Assembly (NCBI GenBank): GCA_001800675.1
Contig: MGVW01000035.1
Coordinates: 108,749 to 172,748 of the forward strand
Direction of reading: 5' to 3'
DNA from: Euryarchaeota archaeon RBG_13_57_23
Lineage (GTDB): Archaea; Thermoplasmatota; Thermoplasmata; UBA10834
Length of the DNA: 64,000 nucleotides
A program made the position numbers and the translations under genes. Positions 34,378-43,523 of the stretch are shown in pieces. A model generated the notes under the pieces. That model had not been told where the DNA came from. It worked only from the letters and a program-made list of their open reading frames with translations, and did no database searches. Every line of letters starts with the position of its first letter. The stretch's first letter is position 1.

Positions 34378-35643
34378 TCAGGCGTACTGCGACGAATCCG
34401 CTTGCTCAGCGACATCAGAGGCCTCACTGGTCCCGGGTGGTATCTCGCCCGAGGTGACCCCGCGGTTGTAGAAAGTCCTGAACATGACCGGTGCCAGGAT
34501 CGTCGATATGAATGCCATCAAGACCAGGACTGAGAACAGGTAGAGCTGATCAGGAGGGATGAGCCCGGACTCTACTGCGAGCCTAGCGAATACCAACTCG
34601 ATCGCCCCTTTGCCCATCATCATCGAACCGATGGCCATAGACTCGTTGTTGCCCAGACCCGACATCCTTGCAGGGAGGTACGAGCCCGCGAGCTTTCCCA
34701 GGATGGCCACGGCGGTGACGACACCGAAAAACGGCAAGTGGTCCATTATCAACGAGAAATCGACTGTGAAACCGATGAAGACGAAGAATATGGGAGCTAG
34801 GAACCCGATCGTGACGCCAGAGAGTATGTCCTCGACGCGAGCCCAGACACGAAGGCCGGTTCCAGCCTCTCGTAGCAGCATCCCGGCGATGAAGGCTCCA
34901 ATCACGCCAGGCAGGCCAGACCATTCGGCGAGAACCGCGAACAAGATAGCGATGACGACAGCAATCGCGAACGCAGCTTCTCCGGTCCGCATCCACTTCA
35001 GGAGCCTGTATATCCTGGGCACGACTACACGGCCGAACAGCATAGCAAGGGCGAAGAAGAACGCGAAGCTGACGGACAGGTAGAGCACGCGCTCCGTTGT
35101 CCTGGACCCCTCGGCACTGCCAAGTATCACTCCCAATGTGAAAAGCAGAAGCACATCCGTAATCAGCGCTGCACTGATTATCGTCGCGCTGGTGCGGGAT
35201 TTGAGCACCTCCATGTCCTTCAGAACCCTTATTGTGACAGGCAGGGCCGTTACCGAGATCGCAACCGCGACGAAGGCGAGGGTCAACCCTTCTAGCTCGA
35301 ACAGCACTCCAACAAGGAGCCCGAGCACGAGCGGGAGGACAAGTCCAGAGGCTGCGATCAGCCCGCCGAGAATCGATGAGGCCTTGATCAGCTTCGGGGA
35401 GAACTCGAGGCCGACGTATAGCATCAGAAACAGCATTCCGAGGTCGCCGAGATCCCGGATGAAGGTGTCGCTGTACATTCTGTCCAGGTCTTTGAAGACG
35501 AACCCCAGGATGAAGGGACCGAGAACGATTCCCGCGAGCAACTCGCCAACGATTGGCGGCTGATTTATGCGCGTGACGACCTCGCCGAATCCCTTCGCGA
35601 AGGCAATCATCAGGAGGACATAGACGAGGACGATGAGTTCCAT
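34378..35643 (-). CDS. CPA2-family cation:proton antiporter (KefB/NapA-like)
   Basis: 421 residues, about 12 membrane helices. The start has the family sequence ELLAGIVLGPFILG, and further in come YVGLEFSPKLIKAS and SVTALPVTIRVLKDM. It should exchange Na+ or K+ for H+ and help pH or ion balance. No C-terminal TrkA-N regulatory domain is present, so it is the short form. Monocistronic. Confidence 0.9.
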   Translation of the reverse strand: MELIVLVYVLLMIAFAKGFGEVVTRINQPPIVGELLAGIVLGPFILGFVFKDLDRMYSDTFIRDLGDLGMLFLMLYVGLEFSPKLIKASSILGGLIAASGLVLPLVLGLLVGVLFELEGLTLAFVAVAISVTALPVTIRVLKDMEVLKSRTSATIISAALITDVLLLFTLGVILGSAEGSRTTERVLYLSVSFAFFFALAMLFGRVVVPRIYRLLKWMRTGEAAFAIAVVIAILFAVLAEWSGLPGVIGAFIAGMLLREAGTGLRVWARVEDILSGVTIGFLAPIFFVFIGFTVDFSLIMDHLPFFGVVTAVAILGKLAGSYLPARMSGLGNNESMAIGSMMMGKGAIELVFARLAVESGLIPPDQLYLFSVLVLMAFISTILAPVMFRTFYNRGVTSGEIPPGTSEASDVAEQADSSQYA

Positions 35644-35734
35644 CAGGACACCGGGACAGGCTTTTCGATGAGGATTACTTGCGAGGTCATTAACCTTACC
35701 AGAACCGCGGTGGCGAACGTGCTCCGAGAGAACA

Positions 35735-35744
35735 GTTAATATGC
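35735..35744 (+). promoter_or_regulatory. TATA box of aspS
   Basis: GTTAATATGC, about 38 bases before the TTG start of aspS. Confidence 0.45.
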
Positions 35745-35777
35745 ATAGCTAGGTTATGCCGAAGCGGTGGTACGCCC

Positions 35778-37106
35778 TTGCCCCAGTGGCAGCACATCAC
35801 TTACTCGAACCAGATAACCACAGAACACTACGGGAAGCAGATCACCGTTGGCGGGTGGGTCCAGGACCTCAGGAACCTAGGCGGCATATCGTTCCTTCAA
35901 CTGAGGGACAGAGAGGGAGTAATCCAGATAACCAGTCTAAAGAAGAAGAACAAAGAGCTCTTCGAACTCGTAGCATCGCTTCCCCGTGAGTCGGTCGTGC
36001 TCGTGACTGGCATGGTCAAGGAGAGCAAGGAGGCGAGGGCGGGATTCGAGATACTCCCGGACAGGATAGACGTGCTGAACAGGGCGGAGGCGCCTCTGCC
36101 TCTCGGTGTTGTCGACAAAGTCGGAGCGGACCTCGACACTCGCCTCAACAACAGGTTCATGGACCTGCGGAAGGAGGAGGTCCGGGCCGTCTTCCAGGTG
36201 GAGGCGAAGGCCGTCGAGGGAATCAGACAGTTCCTGTTGGGCAACGGATTTGTGGAAGTGCACACACCCAAGATCGTGGCCGCTGGTGCTGAAGGTGGGT
36301 CGACGCTCTTCCCCATCAAGTACTTCGACAGGAACGCGTACCTTGCCCAGAGTCCCCAACTGTACAAACAGAACCTCATGGCTACAGGGTTCGACCGGAT
36401 ATTCGAGGTCGCACACGCGTACCGGGCGGAGGCTTCTGACACCATCAGGCACATAGCCGAATTCATCTCGCTGGACGTGGAACTCGCTTTCATCGAATCC
36501 TCTGAGGACATAATGGCTGTCGCGGAAGGCATCGCAGTCGCAGGGATCGAACACGTGCGCGCGCACGCACAGAAAGAGCTCGAGATCCTCGGCGCGAAGC
36601 TCGAGAGCCCGTCAGCGCCGTTCCCACGCGTGAAGTACAAGGACGCGGTCGAAATCGTCAAAGGGCAAGGGATGAGGATCGAACATGGCGAAGATCTCGG
36701 CACGGAAGGGGAGAAGGCTCTCGGGGAGTACATGAAGCGGGAGAAACAGTGTGAACTTTATTTCATCACTGAGTTCCCTACATCTCTTAAGAGAGGCACT
36801 TTCTACGCCAAGAGATTCGACGACGACCCCGAGACGACAGGATACTTCGATCTCGACTACAGGGGACAGGAGATCGTGTCGGGCGGACAGCGCGAGCACA
36901 GGTACGCGGTCCTCACGGAGCAGATGAGGGAGAATAACCTGAACCTCGAGTCATTCGATTTCTACCTGAAGGGGTTCAGGTTCGGCATGCCCCCTCACGG
37001 CGGGTTCGGCTTCGGGGTCGAGCGGTATGTCCAGAAAATGCTGGGACTGTCCAACATAAGGGAGGCAGTGCTATACCCAAGAGACAGGGCAAGGCTCGTC
37101 CCGTAG
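35778..37106 (+). CDS. aspS: Aspartyl-tRNA synthetase
   Basis: Class IIb synthetase, 442 residues: an N-terminal OB-fold anticodon-binding domain (KQITVGGWVQDLRNLGGISFL, two adjoining segments, about 20-40), then the catalytic domain with motif 2 (FEVAHAYRAEASDTIRHIAEF region) and motif 3 (GGFGFGVERYVQKML). The start is TTG 35778 after GGTGG; no in-frame ATG is suitably placed. The archaeal form lacks the bacterial insertion. Whether it is discriminating or also charges tRNA-Asn cannot be decided with certainty here. Confidence 0.95.
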   Translation: MPQWQHITYSNQITTEHYGKQITVGGWVQDLRNLGGISFLQLRDREGVIQITSLKKKNKELFELVASLPRESVVLVTGMVKESKEARAGFEILPDRIDVLNRAEAPLPLGVVDKVGADLDTRLNNRFMDLRKEEVRAVFQVEAKAVEGIRQFLLGNGFVEVHTPKIVAAGAEGGSTLFPIKYFDRNAYLAQSPQLYKQNLMATGFDRIFEVAHAYRAEASDTIRHIAEFISLDVELAFIESSEDIMAVAEGIAVAGIEHVRAHAQKELEILGAKLESPSAPFPRVKYKDAVEIVKGQGMRIEHGEDLGTEGEKALGEYMKREKQCELYFITEFPTSLKRGTFYAKRFDDDPETTGYFDLDYRGQEIVSGGQREHRYAVLTEQMRENNLNLESFDFYLKGFRFGMPPHGGFGFGVERYVQKMLGLSNIREAVLYPRDRARLVP

Positions 37107-37123
37107 CCAGCAAGCCCAAACGC

Positions 37124-37633
37124 ATGCTCATCGAATTGCCGACCGCGGACGAGATCGACGCCCTCGCCATCACGACCCCGCGCTTCGAGGTCAGGAAGTT
37201 TGAGTTCGACCTCGGTGGGCAGGCCGCGGACCTGAAGTACTCGCCCTGCAAGGGCCAGATGGTATTGGTGATCGCGGGCAAGAACGGCATCGCCTTGACC
37301 AGGACGAGCAAGCAGGACAAGTGGCACCTGCCGAGCGGAAGGATCAGCACGATCGAGGACGCTGTGGCAGCGGCAAAGCGTATCGCGATGGAGCAGTGCG
37401 GTGTCATGGTCCGATGCCTCGATCTTGCGGGCATGTACGATGTCGTCTGGCACTACTCGGACATCACTATCAAGAGGCTGCACTTGGTGTACTCCGCCTT
37501 GACCGATGACGAGTGCTGCAAAGCGCAGGCGAGTCCAGGATATGCCGAAGCAGCGTTCTTCCGTGAGCTTCCGCAGGACCTGATGGAGGACGATCTCGCC
37601 GCCTCGGCGATCACCGACAGCAGCAACAAGTGA
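37124..37633 (+). CDS. Nudix-fold protein with a degenerate Nudix box
   Basis: 169 residues. The Nudix box G72-x5-E78-x7-R86 is present, but the canonical Arg-Glu-U-x-Glu-Glu-x-Gly reads RIAMEQCG: Ile87 replaces one Glu and Gln91 another. That may abolish or alter metal binding, so it may be a ligand-binding or regulatory member, as in NrtR-type proteins, though no DNA-binding domain is present. It sits 17 bases after aspS and overlaps the nuclease gene by four bases (GTGA), so the three may form one operon. Confidence 0.65.
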   Translation: MLIELPTADEIDALAITTPRFEVRKFEFDLGGQAADLKYSPCKGQMVLVIAGKNGIALTRTSKQDKWHLPSGRISTIEDAVAAAKRIAMEQCGVMVRCLDLAGMYDVVWHYSDITIKRLHLVYSALTDDECCKAQASPGYAEAAFFRELPQDLMEDDLAASAITDSSNK

Positions 37634-38184
37634 TTTATCGCCCCTCGCCAATTACTGTCTCGAAGGCGATGGGACGCATTTTTGAGCGAGAGCTCAAGGG
37701 GATCCTCCGCGCGGACGAAGACATGCTGGTCCGCGTCACGAAGACCTGCGAAGACAACGAGAAGAAGGCCTACTACCGCATCCAGGAGAAACCTTTCATG
37801 GTAATCAGGGGCGCTGGCTCTCTGGGCGTCGACCTCGTGGCAATCAGATCGGACCTATCCCTTCCGATAGAGGTCAAGAGCTCCGTCAGCGACGTGCTTC
37901 GGTTCAGCAGGAACGAGAAGCTCGCGGTACAGGCGGCGGAGATGATGGATGACTGCAGGCGTGTCGGCCTCATGCCGATCTATGCTTTCAGGTACAAACG
38001 CCAAAGGGGCGACGCGTGGCGAATATTCACTCTTGATGTGGGCCCCATCAATGGCAGGCTCAGGGTAGTCTACAGCCGTCTTCCGAAAATCGCGCCGTCC
38101 AAGGAAGGGAATCTCATCATGCGCTGGCATGACGGAATGCCCCTAAACAAGTTCATAGACTACATCGTGACGATTTCCAGCTGA
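37630..38184 (+). CDS. hjc: Hjc-like Holliday junction resolvase
   Basis: 184 residues with a PD-(D/E)XK nuclease core: an early Glu in GRIFEREL, Asp68 (GVDLVAI) and Glu81-x-Lys83 (IEVKSS). It should cut four-way DNA junctions made in recombination and replication-fork restart. Compared with typical Hjc (about 120-140 residues) it has a longer insert between helix 1 and the catalytic strands, and a C-terminal extension. The start is GTG 37630 (overlapping the previous stop) or ATG 37669; the latter gives the usual N-terminus. Confidence 0.8.
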   Translation: MIYRPSPITVSKAMGRIFERELKGILRADEDMLVRVTKTCEDNEKKAYYRIQEKPFMVIRGAGSLGVDLVAIRSDLSLPIEVKSSVSDVLRFSRNEKLAVQAAEMMDDCRRVGLMPIYAFRYKRQRGDAWRIFTLDVGPINGRLRVVYSRLPKIAPSKEGNLIMRWHDGMPLNKFIDYIVTISS

Positions 38185-38320
38185 CGCTATCAGAACAGAA
38201 TAAAAAAAGAGAGAGGAGAGTGACTGACTCCTTACCTGTTGTGATGCCAAATAAAGCGGTCAGCTGTCAGAATCACGGATGACTATCAATCTTGATAAAT
38301 TACCAGAACGGCTGCGTTTT

Positions 38321-38767
38321 TCAGGATAGGGAGAGTCCCTTGAAGTACGCGACCACCTTGTCGCTTCCGAGATAGAGCAGTATTATCACGTTCCCGACGA
38401 TGGTCCAGAATGGTGAGTCGGGAGCCAGGGTAGGGGGCAGGAACAGCACCCCGAGGATGGCCCACAGTATGGCGATTTTGGCGACCGATCTCCCCCGCCT
38501 CCGAGAAGACTCGTATCCTTTCATGTAACCCCTGGCCAGCAGGAGGGCTGAGATGCCGATCACGAAGTATCCCAGACCGATTAGGAACACGATATTCCTC
38601 CAGGTCGAACCCTCGACCAGCGTGCTCGAAAACGACACTACAGCCAGGCCGACAATCACCATCTGGATCCCGACCCAGATCTCCCACATGGCAAGCAGTA
38701 TGATGCCCCAAGGGCGTTCGGGCTTCTTGGTCCTGCTGGGTGCGGCCAATTGGGAGTCCTCCGACAT
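38321..38767 (-). CDS. Four-helix membrane protein, unknown function
   Basis: About 148 residues from ATG 38767 (GTG 38791 possible). Four predicted spans: WGIILLAMWEIWVGIQMVIV, NIVFLIGLGYFVIGISALLL, AKIAILWAILGVLFL and FWTIVGNVIILLYLG. A basic Arg-Arg-Arg-Gly loop lies between helices 2 and 3. No family was recognised. It is an isolated gene, divergent from the LysE-like gene. Confidence 0.65.
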   Translation of the reverse strand: MSEDSQLAAPSRTKKPERPWGIILLAMWEIWVGIQMVIVGLAVVSFSSTLVEGSTWRNIVFLIGLGYFVIGISALLLARGYMKGYESSRRRGRSVAKIAILWAILGVLFLPPTLAPDSPFWTIVGNVIILLYLGSDKVVAYFKGLSLS

Positions 38768-38904
38768 GCTGTCATCGATTGCTGTCAGCACTCATAGGGT
38801 TCATCACGGGTCCTTGCGGACCTCAGCTGACCCTCTTCTCATCACGGGACACTGAATCGCGCTCCTCGTATTTTATGGAGGGCGTGGAGGGCTGTGGGGC
38901 ACGG

Positions 38905-38914
38905 GTTAAATATC
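38905..38914 (+). promoter_or_regulatory. TATA box of the LysE-like gene
   Basis: GTTAAATATC, 27 bases before GTG 38936. It rules out the more upstream GTG at 38894, which would lie before the promoter element. Confidence 0.55.
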
Positions 38915-38935
38915 CGCGATTCGCTGAGCGCTTCC

Positions 38936-39589
38936 GTGGAGTACGAGCTTCTCAGCGAAAACATCCTCGTCTTCTTCGGTTTCGTCCTGCTCATCAGCCT
39001 ATCTGGAGTGATGACCCCAGGGCCGGTTTTCGCTGCAGCAGTCGCTAAGGGGTACAAAGACAAGAACGCAGGCGTGAAGATCGCCTTGGGGCACGGAGTC
39101 ATCGAGTTCCCTCTCATGGCCCTGATCGCTCTCGTGGGGATTGGCGCGAGTGAGTTCCTCGAGGATCCTTGGGTCGGCTTCGCAATCGGGGCAGTGGGCG
39201 GAACGCTGCTGCTATTCCTTGGGACGAGCATGATCAGGTCCAGGAAGAAGATAGCGCTCGATGCGGAGAAATCCATGCCGTACGGCGCGACCGTCGCTGG
39301 CGCACTGACGACTTCTGCGAACCCGTATTTCTTCGTGTGGTGGGCCACCGTGGGAGCGCTGCTGGTCTTCAACGCCCAGTGGTTCGGACCGGTCGTCGTT
39401 GTTGTGTTCGCAGTCGCCCACTGGGGGTGCGATCTGGCCTGGTATTCGTTCACATCGTACACAGTCTACAAGACGAAGCATTTGTGGACTCCGTTCGTAC
39501 ACGAGGTGGTCTTCGGGATATGCGGCCTGCTCATGGTCGTGTTCGGAGTCTATTTCATCATCGGGCCGACATACGGGCTGGCGACATAG
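38936..39589 (+). CDS. LysE/RhtB-family exporter
   Basis: 217 residues, six predicted membrane helices. The N-terminal GVMTPGPVFAAAVAKGYKD is the LysE signature, and a second conserved part reads TTSANPYFFVWWATVG. Such proteins export amino acids or small metabolites. The GTG start at 38936 is set by the TATA box, giving a leaderless mRNA. Exporting surplus amino acids would fit a peptide-degrading lifestyle, but the substrate is not known. Confidence 0.88.
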   Translation: MEYELLSENILVFFGFVLLISLSGVMTPGPVFAAAVAKGYKDKNAGVKIALGHGVIEFPLMALIALVGIGASEFLEDPWVGFAIGAVGGTLLLFLGTSMIRSRKKIALDAEKSMPYGATVAGALTTSANPYFFVWWATVGALLVFNAQWFGPVVVVVFAVAHWGCDLAWYSFTSYTVYKTKHLWTPFVHEVVFGICGLLMVVFGVYFIIGPTYGLAT

Positions 39590-39601
39590 TCTGAGAAGAA
39601 C

Positions 39602-40513
39602 CTACTGGGACCTTCCCGCCTCGATCATTCGCTCGAGCGGCACCTTGGCGCGCCTGATGATGTCTGGAGGCAGCTCGATCTTGTACTGCATCTTGGAAAG
39701 GGCGTCTCTCACATCTTCAAGAGTGATCTCGCGCATGTTCGGGCAGGTCGCGTTCGGCGGAGCGTAGAGCAATTTGCCCGGAGCCTCCTTGCGCAGCCTG
39801 TGCAGCATGTTCTCTTCTGTGCCAATGATGAACTCCTTCTTCTTCGAGGCGACCACGTGCCTGATGATGCCCTCCGTGGAGTATGCGAAATCCGCGTAGT
39901 CGATGACATCCGGAGTGCACTCGGGGTGTACTAAGATCTCGGCATCTGGGTGCTTCCTCTTCAGCTCCTGCAGGTCCATCTTCGTTATGTTGACGTGGGT
40001 CGGACAGTAACCTGGCCAAAGGATAATCTCCTTGTCCTTCACGAACCGCTGGACATAGAGCCCGAGGTTCGTGTCCGGGATGAATATGATCTTCTTGTCA
40101 GGAAGGGATTGGACTATCTTGACCGCGTTCGCGGACGTGCAGCAAATGTCGGCCTCCGCCTTGACATCGGCCGTCGTGTTCACATACGCCACGACTGGTG
40201 CTCCTGGATGCTCTGCCTTCAGTTCGTTCAGGGACTTCACGTCGACCATCGCGGCCATGGGACACTGCGCTCTCCGATTCGGATGAAGGACTGTCTTCTC
40301 GGGGTTCAGTATCTTCGCCGATTCGGCCATGAAATCGACCCCGCAAAAGACGATGACCTTCGCGTCGGTCTTGGACGCCTGGACGGAGAGCCCATACGAG
40401 TCGCCAAGAAAATCGGCGATCTCCTGGACTTCCTGGCGCTGATAGTTGTGTCCAAGGATGACCGCGCGCCTCTGCTTCTTCAGCTCCGAAATCTCGTCTC
40501 GAAGGTCTGTCAA
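39602..40513 (-). CDS. nadA: Quinolinate synthase
   Basis: Condenses iminoaspartate with DHAP to quinolinate for NAD synthesis. 303 residues with three pseudo-repeated domains. Cluster ligands are in FCGVDFMAES, WPGYCPTHVN / VHPECTPDV and ATCPNMREI. GHNYQRQEVQ and VAYVNTTADVKA are further family signatures. The aspartate-oxidising partner (nadB or aspartate dehydrogenase) and nadC are not adjacent. DHAP links it to the triose-phosphate genes at 30-31 kb. Confidence 0.95.
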   Translation of the reverse strand: MTDLRDEISELKKQRRAVILGHNYQRQEVQEIADFLGDSYGLSVQASKTDAKVIVFCGVDFMAESAKILNPEKTVLHPNRRAQCPMAAMVDVKSLNELKAEHPGAPVVAYVNTTADVKAEADICCTSANAVKIVQSLPDKKIIFIPDTNLGLYVQRFVKDKEIILWPGYCPTHVNITKMDLQELKRKHPDAEILVHPECTPDVIDYADFAYSTEGIIRHVVASKKKEFIIGTEENMLHRLRKEAPGKLLYAPPNATCPNMREITLEDVRDALSKMQYKIELPPDIIRRAKVPLERMIEAGRSQ

Positions 40514-40691
40514 ATTCTCTGGAGCGGGTTAGCATCGGGTTCTTATTAATCCTTTTTGACGGACGCTCGCACGAGAGCGGCGGCCAGGACTGGTAATCTG
40601 ACCTATTTCGGCCTCGTGGGGCTGAGCATTGACAATCGGCCACTGGCCCTCTGAACCAAGGGTTTTAGCGTTTCTTTTTACTTTGGTTAAA

Positions 40692-40701
40692 TTCAAATAT
40701 C
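40692..40701 (+). promoter_or_regulatory. TATA-like box of the kor operon
   Basis: TTCAAATATC region, about 35 bases before ATG 40732. It favours that ATG over an in-frame TTG at 40711. Confidence 0.4.
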
Positions 40702-40731
40702 GTTCATCGGTTGGTATCTGAAGAGTTGTCA

Positions 40732-40980
40732 ATGAAGCCAGTAATAGACAAGAGGCTCTGCAAGGGATGCAACGTCTGTGTGTACATCTGCCCGAAGAAA
40801 TGCTACTCGCGAGGCGCTGACATATCGGAGATGGGCTACTACGCGGCGGTTGCCTCGGCCACGGAGAAATGCTACAACCACAAACGCGAGGGGAAGCTCA
40901 TATGCGAGCTCTGCGTCCTTAGTTGTCCAGATCAGGCGATATCATGGCACCCGGAGACTGAGGAGGACCTGAAGAAATGA
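40732..40980 (+). CDS. korD: 2-oxoglutarate:ferredoxin oxidoreductase delta subunit
   Basis: An 82-residue ferredoxin subunit. The first cluster motif is CKGCNVCVYICPKKC; the second is split by an insertion (KCYNHKREGKLICELCVLSCP), as in KorD proteins. It carries electrons from KorAB to ferredoxin. Its stop overlaps the korA ATG (ATGA). Confidence 0.9.
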   Translation: MKPVIDKRLCKGCNVCVYICPKKCYSRGADISEMGYYAAVASATEKCYNHKREGKLICELCVLSCPDQAISWHPETEEDLKK

Positions 40981-42107
40981 GGACCCCCAGAGGCGAGTAC
41001 TTCCTCCAGGGCAACGAGGCCTGCGTCGAAGGGGCTATGAGCTCCGGTGTTCGATTCTTCGCTGGGTACCCCATCACTCCTTCAACTGAAATCGCCGAGG
41101 GGCTCGCGCAGCGGCTCAAGGGGACCAACGGAGTCTTTCTCCAGATGGAGGATGAGATCGCCTGCATTTCCGCGATCATTGGGGCCTCGTGGGGAGGCAC
41201 GAAGTCGATGACCGCCACATCAGGACCGGGGTTCTCGCTCATGCAGGAGGCGATCGGATACGCCGCCATGTCTGAGACCCCGATCGTAATTGTCAATGTG
41301 ATGAGGGGAGGGCCCTCGACCGGGCAGCCCACGAGGGCGTCCCAAGGGGACGTGATGCAGACCAAGTACGGCTCGCACGGAGACTATCAGGTCATCGCAT
41401 TTGCGCCCGCATCCGTTCAGGAGATGTTCGACCTCACCATCGAGAGTTTCAACTACGCCGAGAAGTACAGGGTTCCGGCCTTCCTACTGTCTGATGCTGA
41501 GGTGGGACACATGCGTGGGCTTCTCTCTGTGCCGGAACAGCTCAAGATAGTCGACAGGAAAGAGAAAGGCCTCAAGCGCGCGGACGAGGCTTACGATGTG
41601 CCAGACGACCTCGTGCATCCTTTCCCGACCTTCGGGAAGGGCCACAAGGCGATGGTCACCGGGATGACACACGCAGAAGATTCCAGGATAGAACCTGAGG
41701 ACGTGAAAACGCACCAGGAACTCGTGAAGAGGCTCTCGGAGAAGATCCTCAAGAACAGGAAGGACATCAACAAGTGGGAGCTCGTGTCCCCGGGCTCGAA
41801 GACCATGATCATCTCCTACGGCTCAGCCGCACTCGGCCCGAAGGAGGTCGCCGCCAAGGACGAACGCGTCGGCCTCCTCAGGCTCAAGAGCCTTTGGCCG
41901 CTTCCGGAGGAACCGATATACGAAGTCGCGAACCAGTGCGAACGGATTCTGGTTTGCGAGATGAACCTGGGCATGATGTATTGGCCCATCAAGAGGGTCG
42001 CCCTGGAAGCTGGGTGCAAGAAGGTCGAGCTGCTATCGAAGATAGGTGGCGAGCCGCCGACCCCGAGCGATGTCAGGCACAAGCTGAGGGGCATGGGGGC
42101 GATCTGA
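40977..42107 (+). CDS. korA: 2-oxoglutarate:ferredoxin oxidoreductase alpha subunit
   Basis: 376 residues of the KorA type, catalysing with KorB the CoA-dependent oxidative decarboxylation of 2-oxoglutarate (or a related 2-oxoacid). Signatures: FFAGYPITPSTEIAEG, MEDEIACISAIIGASWGG, TSGPGFSLMQEAIGYA, GGPSTGQPTR and FLLSDAEVGHMRG. Unlike the PorA at the left edge, it has the KorA-specific GPSTG segment. Overlaps with korD (ATGA) and korB (TGATG) show tight coupling. Confidence 0.94.
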   Translation: MRTPRGEYFLQGNEACVEGAMSSGVRFFAGYPITPSTEIAEGLAQRLKGTNGVFLQMEDEIACISAIIGASWGGTKSMTATSGPGFSLMQEAIGYAAMSETPIVIVNVMRGGPSTGQPTRASQGDVMQTKYGSHGDYQVIAFAPASVQEMFDLTIESFNYAEKYRVPAFLLSDAEVGHMRGLLSVPEQLKIVDRKEKGLKRADEAYDVPDDLVHPFPTFGKGHKAMVTGMTHAEDSRIEPEDVKTHQELVKRLSEKILKNRKDINKWELVSPGSKTMIISYGSAALGPKEVAAKDERVGLLRLKSLWPLPEEPIYEVANQCERILVCEMNLGMMYWPIKRVALEAGCKKVELLSKIGGEPPTPSDVRHKLRGMGAI

Positions 42108-42916
42108 TGGAGATCTTCGACTTCTACAGGAAGGACCGATGGCCGCACGTCTTCTGCCCCGGGTGTGGCAACGGGACCGTCATGAACTGCTTCTACAGAG
42201 CATTCAGCGAGCTGGACCTGCCCCTCGAAAGGACGGCCTTCGTCGGTGGCATCGGATGCTCCTCCAGGATACCGCTGTACATCAGCTCGGACGCGCTCCA
42301 CACGACCCACGGAAGAGCAATTGCGTTCGCAACCGGACTCAGGCTCTCCAAGCCAGATCTCAAGGTCGTCGTGTTCACAGGCGACGGCGACCTCGGCGCA
42401 ATCGGCGGGAACCATTTCATCAACGGTTGCCGGCGAAACGTCGACATGACGGTCATATGCATCAACAACAACATCTACGGCATGACCGGAGGCCAAGCAT
42501 CGATCACGACCCCTCACGATTTCCTGTCGACAACCACACCCTTCGGGAACAAGGAGTATCCGTTCGATCTCGCTGAGCTGGCAGTCGCAGCCGGAGCCAA
42601 CTATGTGGCACGGTGGACCACAAGGCACGTGCATGAGCTCACCAAGTCGATCAAGACCGCCCTCCAGAAGAAGGGGTTCGCGTTCGTCGAGGTCATCTCG
42701 CAGTGCCCGACCAACTTCGGCAGAAGGAACAAGATGGCGGATCCCACGCAGATGCTCGAGTGGTTCAAGGAGAGCTCCGTCAGGCGAGACAAGGTGAGGA
42801 CCGCCGCCGTGGACCACTTCGACCTCAACATGGCAGGGCAGATAACCATCGGGGAGTTCGTGGACAGGAACAGGGAATGCTACGAGGAACTGATCGGAGT
42901 CGAGAAGCATGGATAG
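42107..42916 (+). CDS. korB: 2-oxoglutarate:ferredoxin oxidoreductase beta subunit (TPP-binding)
   Basis: 269 residues. The cluster-binding start is HVFCPGCGNG, with GGIGCSSR. The TPP/Mg motif GDGDLGAIGGNHFINGCRR (about 90-108) continues to INNNIYGMTGGQ. The catalytic cofactor sits here. The frame is open far upstream, but that part only shadows korA, so the TGATG start at 42107 is used. Confidence 0.95.
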   Translation: MEIFDFYRKDRWPHVFCPGCGNGTVMNCFYRAFSELDLPLERTAFVGGIGCSSRIPLYISSDALHTTHGRAIAFATGLRLSKPDLKVVVFTGDGDLGAIGGNHFINGCRRNVDMTVICINNNIYGMTGGQASITTPHDFLSTTTPFGNKEYPFDLAELAVAAGANYVARWTTRHVHELTKSIKTALQKKGFAFVEVISQCPTNFGRRNKMADPTQMLEWFKESSVRRDKVRTAAVDHFDLNMAGQITIGEFVDRNRECYEELIGVEKHG

Positions 42917-43487
42917 GCAGATCAGGTTCTCGGGTTTCGGCGGGCAAGGCGTCGTCCTCATGGGCATAATGCTCGCCAGGGCTGCTGCGCTCTACGACAA
43001 GCCCGTCGGTGAGGATGGCAAGGAGCACAGGAACTTCGCGATCCAGACGCAATCATACGGCCCCTCGGCAAGGGGCGGGCACTCAAAATGCGATGTCAAG
43101 ATCTCGGACGAGGAGATGCTGTACCCGTTCGTCGAGATCCCGGACTACCTCGTGATAATGTCGCAACAGGCTTACGCGAAATACATCGGAGAGCGCAAGC
43201 CGGACACGAGGATCATTATCGACCCAGACCTGGTGCTGGACAGGCCGAAGGGAGATGTATACCTGGTCCCCGCAACCAAGGCGGCAGAGGAGATGGGCAC
43301 ACGGATCGTGGCCAACGTTGTGATGCTCGGGGCGTTCCGGCAGATATCTGGCATCGTCTCGAAGGAAGCGCTCGAGAAGGCGCTCCTCCAAACAGTTCCC
43401 AAACCAACTCACGACCTGAACAGGAACGCGCTCGTCCTCGGAGCAAAGCTGGGTACAGACGCCATGGAGCGCAGGAGCAAGGGTTAA
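42909..43487 (+). CDS. korC: 2-oxoglutarate:ferredoxin oxidoreductase gamma subunit
   Basis: 192 residues starting DRQIRFSGFGGQGVVLMG, the gamma-subunit signature, with QTQSYGPSARGGHSKCDVK further in. It completes KorDABC. It overlaps korB by 8 bases. acdB follows after 36 bases, which suggests that the acyl-CoA product is passed to the ADP-forming synthetase. Confidence 0.94.
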   Translation: MDRQIRFSGFGGQGVVLMGIMLARAAALYDKPVGEDGKEHRNFAIQTQSYGPSARGGHSKCDVKISDEEMLYPFVEIPDYLVIMSQQAYAKYIGERKPDTRIIIDPDLVLDRPKGDVYLVPATKAAEEMGTRIVANVVMLGAFRQISGIVSKEALEKALLQTVPKPTHDLNRNALVLGAKLGTDAMERRSKG

Positions 43488-43523
43488 GACCGACGAGAAC
43501 GTTCGTCGGCTGGAGCGGAGAGC

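Noticed and set aside
38286..38711. Alternative 141-codon frame overlapping the four-helix membrane protein
   Set aside because: The other frame gives four clear membrane helices, this one gives none.
41816..42967. 383-codon frame opposite korA/korB
   Set aside because: Antisense shadow of korB; no domain and no promoter.
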